In this document: positions 60,249 to 62,684 of the stretch, piece after piece
Layout: each line of letters begins with the position of its first letter
Numbering within the stretch: the first letter of the stretch is position 1
From: Treponema sp.
GTDB lineage: Bacteria > Spirochaetota > Spirochaetia > Treponematales > Treponemataceae
DNA: 62,684 bases
Direction: 5' to 3'
NCBI GenBank assembly: GCA_024402635.1
Contig: JAKSTJ010000010.1
Location: 1 to 62,684, forward strand
Program-made: the position numbers and the translations under genes
Notes under the pieces: model-generated
The model's database searches: none
Told to the model about the DNA's origin: nothing
What the model saw: only the letters and a program-made list of their open reading frames with translations

Positions 60249-60991
60249 CGGGTTCTGAAATTGCCAAAGGTGGCTTTAATAACGAACAGGAAGTAGCTGA
60301 CAAATTCAACAATTGGAAAAAAGATTTAGATGCTCAAAAATGGCTTGAACTAATGATGTATAATTTGGATGAAATTACATCTGTTAAAGCTGAAAAAATA
60401 GGTGGCAAAGGATACAAATCGGATATTAATGTCACAATCAATGTTACAATTCAAAAAAAAACAAAAAATGCTGAACTTACTTCGGTTGAAAACATACAAG
60501 TTAAACTTGTTTCAAATGATGTAGGATTTAATCAAGTCGAAAAGAAAAAGGTAAATGCCTACATAGAAAATTGGCATATCGATTCTGAAGTCGAAAATAT
60601 TTTGAAATTATATGACGGTGAAATACCTCCAAGATTAGGCTCTCGTGATGCAAAACGGATGTATGTAGATGAATTTACTGATGTTGAACAAGAAAAATTA
60701 AAATCATTTTTGCAGAAAAACCTAATTATGATTATTAGTGATGTGATTCGCGGACGCGGAAGATTTGCTGCAGAATGGACTTTAGTAATAAACAAGAGTA
60801 ACGGCTATAAATGGAAATTAATTGCAGTCAATGAAGCTATTTCAATTTATGCAGGTGACTGTAAAGTTGTTTTTACGAAAAGTGGAAACATTCATTTAGG
60901 TAATATAACTCTACAACGAAAAGGCGGCGATAACGGTGCCGCTTCTGCTAATATGTTACAATTTAAAGCAAATCCTATGATCTTATTCTAA
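60239..60991 (+). CDS. Type II restriction endonuclease, HinP1I-like (predicted G^CGC), 250 aa
   Basis: The protein resembles R.HinP1I over its whole length: AKGGFNNEQEVADKFNNWK, GYKSDINVTINV (D62), ENIQVKLVSNDVGFNQ (Q87-V-K89 of the SD...QxK active site), IRGRGRFAAEWTLV and the closing LQRKGGDNGAASANMLQF. HinP1I cuts G^CGC. The ATG at 60239 lies behind GAGGAGG inside the methyltransferase end. With the HhaI-like enzyme it forms a compact, apparently intact R-M module, probably acquired as a unit. Confidence 0.92.
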   Translation: MPMTGSEIAKGGFNNEQEVADKFNNWKKDLDAQKWLELMMYNLDEITSVKAEKIGGKGYKSDINVTINVTIQKKTKNAELTSVENIQVKLVSNDVGFNQVEKKKVNAYIENWHIDSEVENILKLYDGEIPPRLGSRDAKRMYVDEFTDVEQEKLKSFLQKNLIMIISDVIRGRGRFAAEWTLVINKSNGYKWKLIAVNEAISIYAGDCKVVFTKSGNIHLGNITLQRKGGDNGAASANMLQFKANPMILF

Positions 60992-61111
60992 GTGTAAAAT
61001 AATCACATAACACAGTTTTCAAAGCCGACAGGCAGTCAAGTTGCCTGCGGTTTAACTGCATGGTATCCTAATCAATACAAATTTAGCTGGATTAAAAACA
61101 GGCATAGAGTT

Positions 61112-61654
61112 ATGGATTTTAAAACAGAGTTGACTAATTTAATTAATCTTATAAATGGCGGTCACAATCAGGATGAAATAAAAAGGAAATATCTCAAGCT
61201 GGTAAAAAAATATCATCCAGATGGAGTGGCAGAGAATTTGAAATCTACTTATAACGAATATATGGTTGTTCTTAATTCTGTTTACGCGAAAGGAAAGACA
61301 GAAGTTCAGGAACTTAATTTTAAGAAACCACATACTGAAGAAGATAAGAAACATCTGGCGGAATATTTCAGAAGGATTTTTGATTATGGAAAATCGGAGT
61401 ATGAAAAGGGATTCCGTTCTATTCATGAAAATCAGATTAATAAGCTGGATAGAAAGGCTGTAGATCAGAACACGCTGGAAATTATGGGGCATTATCTTAA
61501 TGCTATTAAATGTTATGAATTTATTCTAAGAAATTGTTCTGACAGAGTTCTTGTGGATTCTGTTGAATTTGATTATTACATGTTGAAGGATTACAATGCA
61601 AAGCTAGCTAAAACTCTGTTAAACAATAATGAAAATATGTTGATGGAAAAATAA
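61112..61654 (+). CDS. J-domain (DnaJ-like) protein, 180 aa
   Basis: The N-terminal 65 residues form a J-domain with the HPD tripeptide: EIKRKYLKLVKKYHPDGVAENLKS and the helix before it. The C-terminal 115 residues are helical and unassigned (RRIFDYGKSEYEKGFRSI). It would stimulate a DnaK-type chaperone for particular clients. The frame is open upstream of the ATG without a ribosome site (60990-61111, reading a protein-like NQYKFSWIKNRHRV), so a longer product or a fused remnant is possible. It is followed by a perfect terminator. Confidence 0.8.
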   Translation: MDFKTELTNLINLINGGHNQDEIKRKYLKLVKKYHPDGVAENLKSTYNEYMVVLNSVYAKGKTEVQELNFKKPHTEEDKKHLAEYFRRIFDYGKSEYEKGFRSIHENQINKLDRKAVDQNTLEIMGHYLNAIKCYEFILRNCSDRVLVDSVEFDYYMLKDYNAKLAKTLLNNNENMLMEK

Positions 61655-61665
61655 CAATTTAATTG

Positions 61666-61694
61666 GATGGCTTGTTTTATAAAAACAAGCCATC
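61666..61694. terminator. Bidirectional terminator hairpin
   Basis: GATGGCTTGTTTT and AAAACAAGCCATC form a perfect 13-bp stem with a 3-base loop, in the 50-bp gap between convergent genes. It can end both the J-domain and the barrel-protein transcripts. Confidence 0.85.
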
Positions 61695-61704
61695 TAAATG
61701 AATA

Positions 61705-62667
61705 TTAGAAACTGTATTTATAAGAAACAGGGAAACTGATAGCAGTAGCGTCTGCAATTTCAACAGCGATTCCAGCACTTAATTCGTGGTTACCAAATGC
61801 GTAAGCTGCAGATGCCTCAATTGCAGAAGCAGTTGAACTTGCGTCTGCAAAATCCATGTTTATAGTTCCCTGAGCAGCAATAGTCAAACTGTCTGTAACT
61901 GAAGCTTCAATTCCAAGTCCAGAATATAAATCGTTTCCGTCTGCACCGAAGTTTGTTACACAATCAAGGTTAAGTGTAATAATTGAGAACTCATATGAAG
62001 CCCCTAAAGTAAGAAGATTGCCGGCTACATCACAAAAATCATCGTTGTAAGAAAAACCAAGATTTACTGTAAGATTTTCTACGCCTGTATAAGAGCCAAA
62101 AACTCCGAAGCCAAGGTTATTGATAGGGGAACGGAGAGCAGCACCAACACTGAAGCTTTCTGTTGTGTAATCAACACCAGCATTTATATCTACTTTGTCT
62201 TCACTTTCGCCAAATACAGATGGAAGATTGATACCAGCTCCAACCGAAAGATTTTCAATTGGTCTTACAATTACTGCAAGTTTGCTTCCAATGTCTCCGT
62301 TACCAACATTATCATCTGCTACAGGAAGATAAGAACCTGGTGTAAAACAGTCTGTGTTAAAATCAATGCTTACCATTTCTACAGGAGTAAATTCTACATA
62401 TGCAGAATCAATTTCGTAATCTGTTAATCCAAACTTATCATCATCATTCTTTCCAAATTCTGTAATCAAAGAAACTCCGGCTTTTACTTTTTCTGATTCA
62501 AGTTCAACTGTTACCTGATTTGCAAATCCTGCAAACTCAGCACTTCCATCAGAAATAGACACTATATCTGAAGAAAGTTCATTTTCAAAAGATACTGTTA
62601 CTTCCTGAGCAAAAGTAACGCCTGTAAACGCCAGTGCAGCAACTGCACCAATTACCATTTTTTTCAT
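61705..62667 (-). CDS. Outer-membrane beta-barrel (porin-like) protein, 320 aa
   Basis: A signal peptide (MKKMVIGAVAALAFTGVTFA, cleaved after TFA) is followed by about 16 amphipathic strands and a C-terminal VSYKYSF ending in Phe, the outer-membrane sorting signal. Repeating patterns such as LSVGAGINLP, VDINAGVDYT and FSVGAALRSP fit a porin-like barrel of spirochaetes. The ATG at 62667 follows AGAGGAA; the promoter lies beyond the window. Confidence 0.82.
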   Translation of the reverse strand: MKKMVIGAVAALAFTGVTFAQEVTVSFENELSSDIVSISDGSAEFAGFANQVTVELESEKVKAGVSLITEFGKNDDDKFGLTDYEIDSAYVEFTPVEMVSIDFNTDCFTPGSYLPVADDNVGNGDIGSKLAVIVRPIENLSVGAGINLPSVFGESEDKVDINAGVDYTTESFSVGAALRSPINNLGFGVFGSYTGVENLTVNLGFSYNDDFCDVAGNLLTLGASYEFSIITLNLDCVTNFGADGNDLYSGLGIEASVTDSLTIAAQGTINMDFADASSTASAIEASAAYAFGNHELSAGIAVEIADATAISFPVSYKYSF

Positions 62668-62684
62668 TTTTTATTCCTCTTTAT

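Overview
The window looks like a chromosomal segment of a Treponema-like, probably gut- or mouth-associated spirochaete. This rests on the low G+C background, many lipoproteins with loose spirochaetal lipoboxes (FTSC, LSGC, FASC, LVSC, FSAC), BspA-type leucine-rich-repeat surface proteins, streptopain-like C10 peptidases, outer-membrane barrels ending in Phe, HD-GYP proteins and a chemotaxis-receptor remnant. The genus is inferred from content only; there is no rRNA or other marker in the window. No tRNA, rRNA, CRISPR array or prophage was seen.

Layout. 1-3.84 kb: ferrous-iron uptake operon on the minus strand (feoA-like, feoA, feoB, then a hairpin-rich stretch and a 47-aa Cys-rich FeoB partner), with a promoter that carries three GTTAG-N6-CTAAC palindromes. 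4-11 kb: housekeeping and envelope genes (DUF2975-like protein, MntP, patatin, and an aminotransferase / cytidylyltransferase-oxidoreductase fusion / HAD phosphatase cassette). 12-16 kb: polysaccharide genes (glycosyltransferase, pyruvyl transferase, UDP-glucose dehydrogenase) facing a YkgJ-type gene that has a strong terminator hairpin in its leader. 16.7-23.4 kb: two large lipoproteins and a small barrel protein. 23.4-28.5 kb: a PsuG fusion, an SGNH hydrolase, a methyltransferase, HD-GYP and small regulatory genes. 28.8-49.9 kb: a roughly 21-kb secreted-protein island with a lipoprotein behind a G9 tract, two DUF4846 proteins, a 1675-aa repeat lipoprotein, a BspA-like protein and two C10 cysteine peptidases. 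50-52 kb: decayed genes and an IS3-family element. 52.1-58.2 kb: a seven-gene minus-strand operon (two ABC half-transporters, YgbA-like, DUF454, HMA, methyltransferase, HD-GYP) under the same palindromic operators as feo, divergent from an AraC-GGDEF-like regulator. 59.3-61 kb: an HhaI/HinP1I-type restriction-modification pair. 61.1-62.7 kb: a J-domain protein and a barrel protein.

How it fits together. The shared operator joins iron uptake (feo) and the 58-kb ABC operon into one probable metal-responsive regulon. The 29-50 kb island supplies four papain-like secreted enzymes together with large modular adhesin-like proteins, which suggests a surface proteolysis and attachment system.

The most novel signal is a repeat of about 133 bp made of four consecutive hairpins. 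There are three full copies and one partial copy. Stem sequences differ between copies while the architecture is kept, and one copy lies in frame inside an ABC-transporter gene. The same transporter pair also carries a GC-rich insert and a REP-like tail. Several truncated gene remnants show that the segment is being remodelled. All G+C and repeat statements are by eye, not computed.
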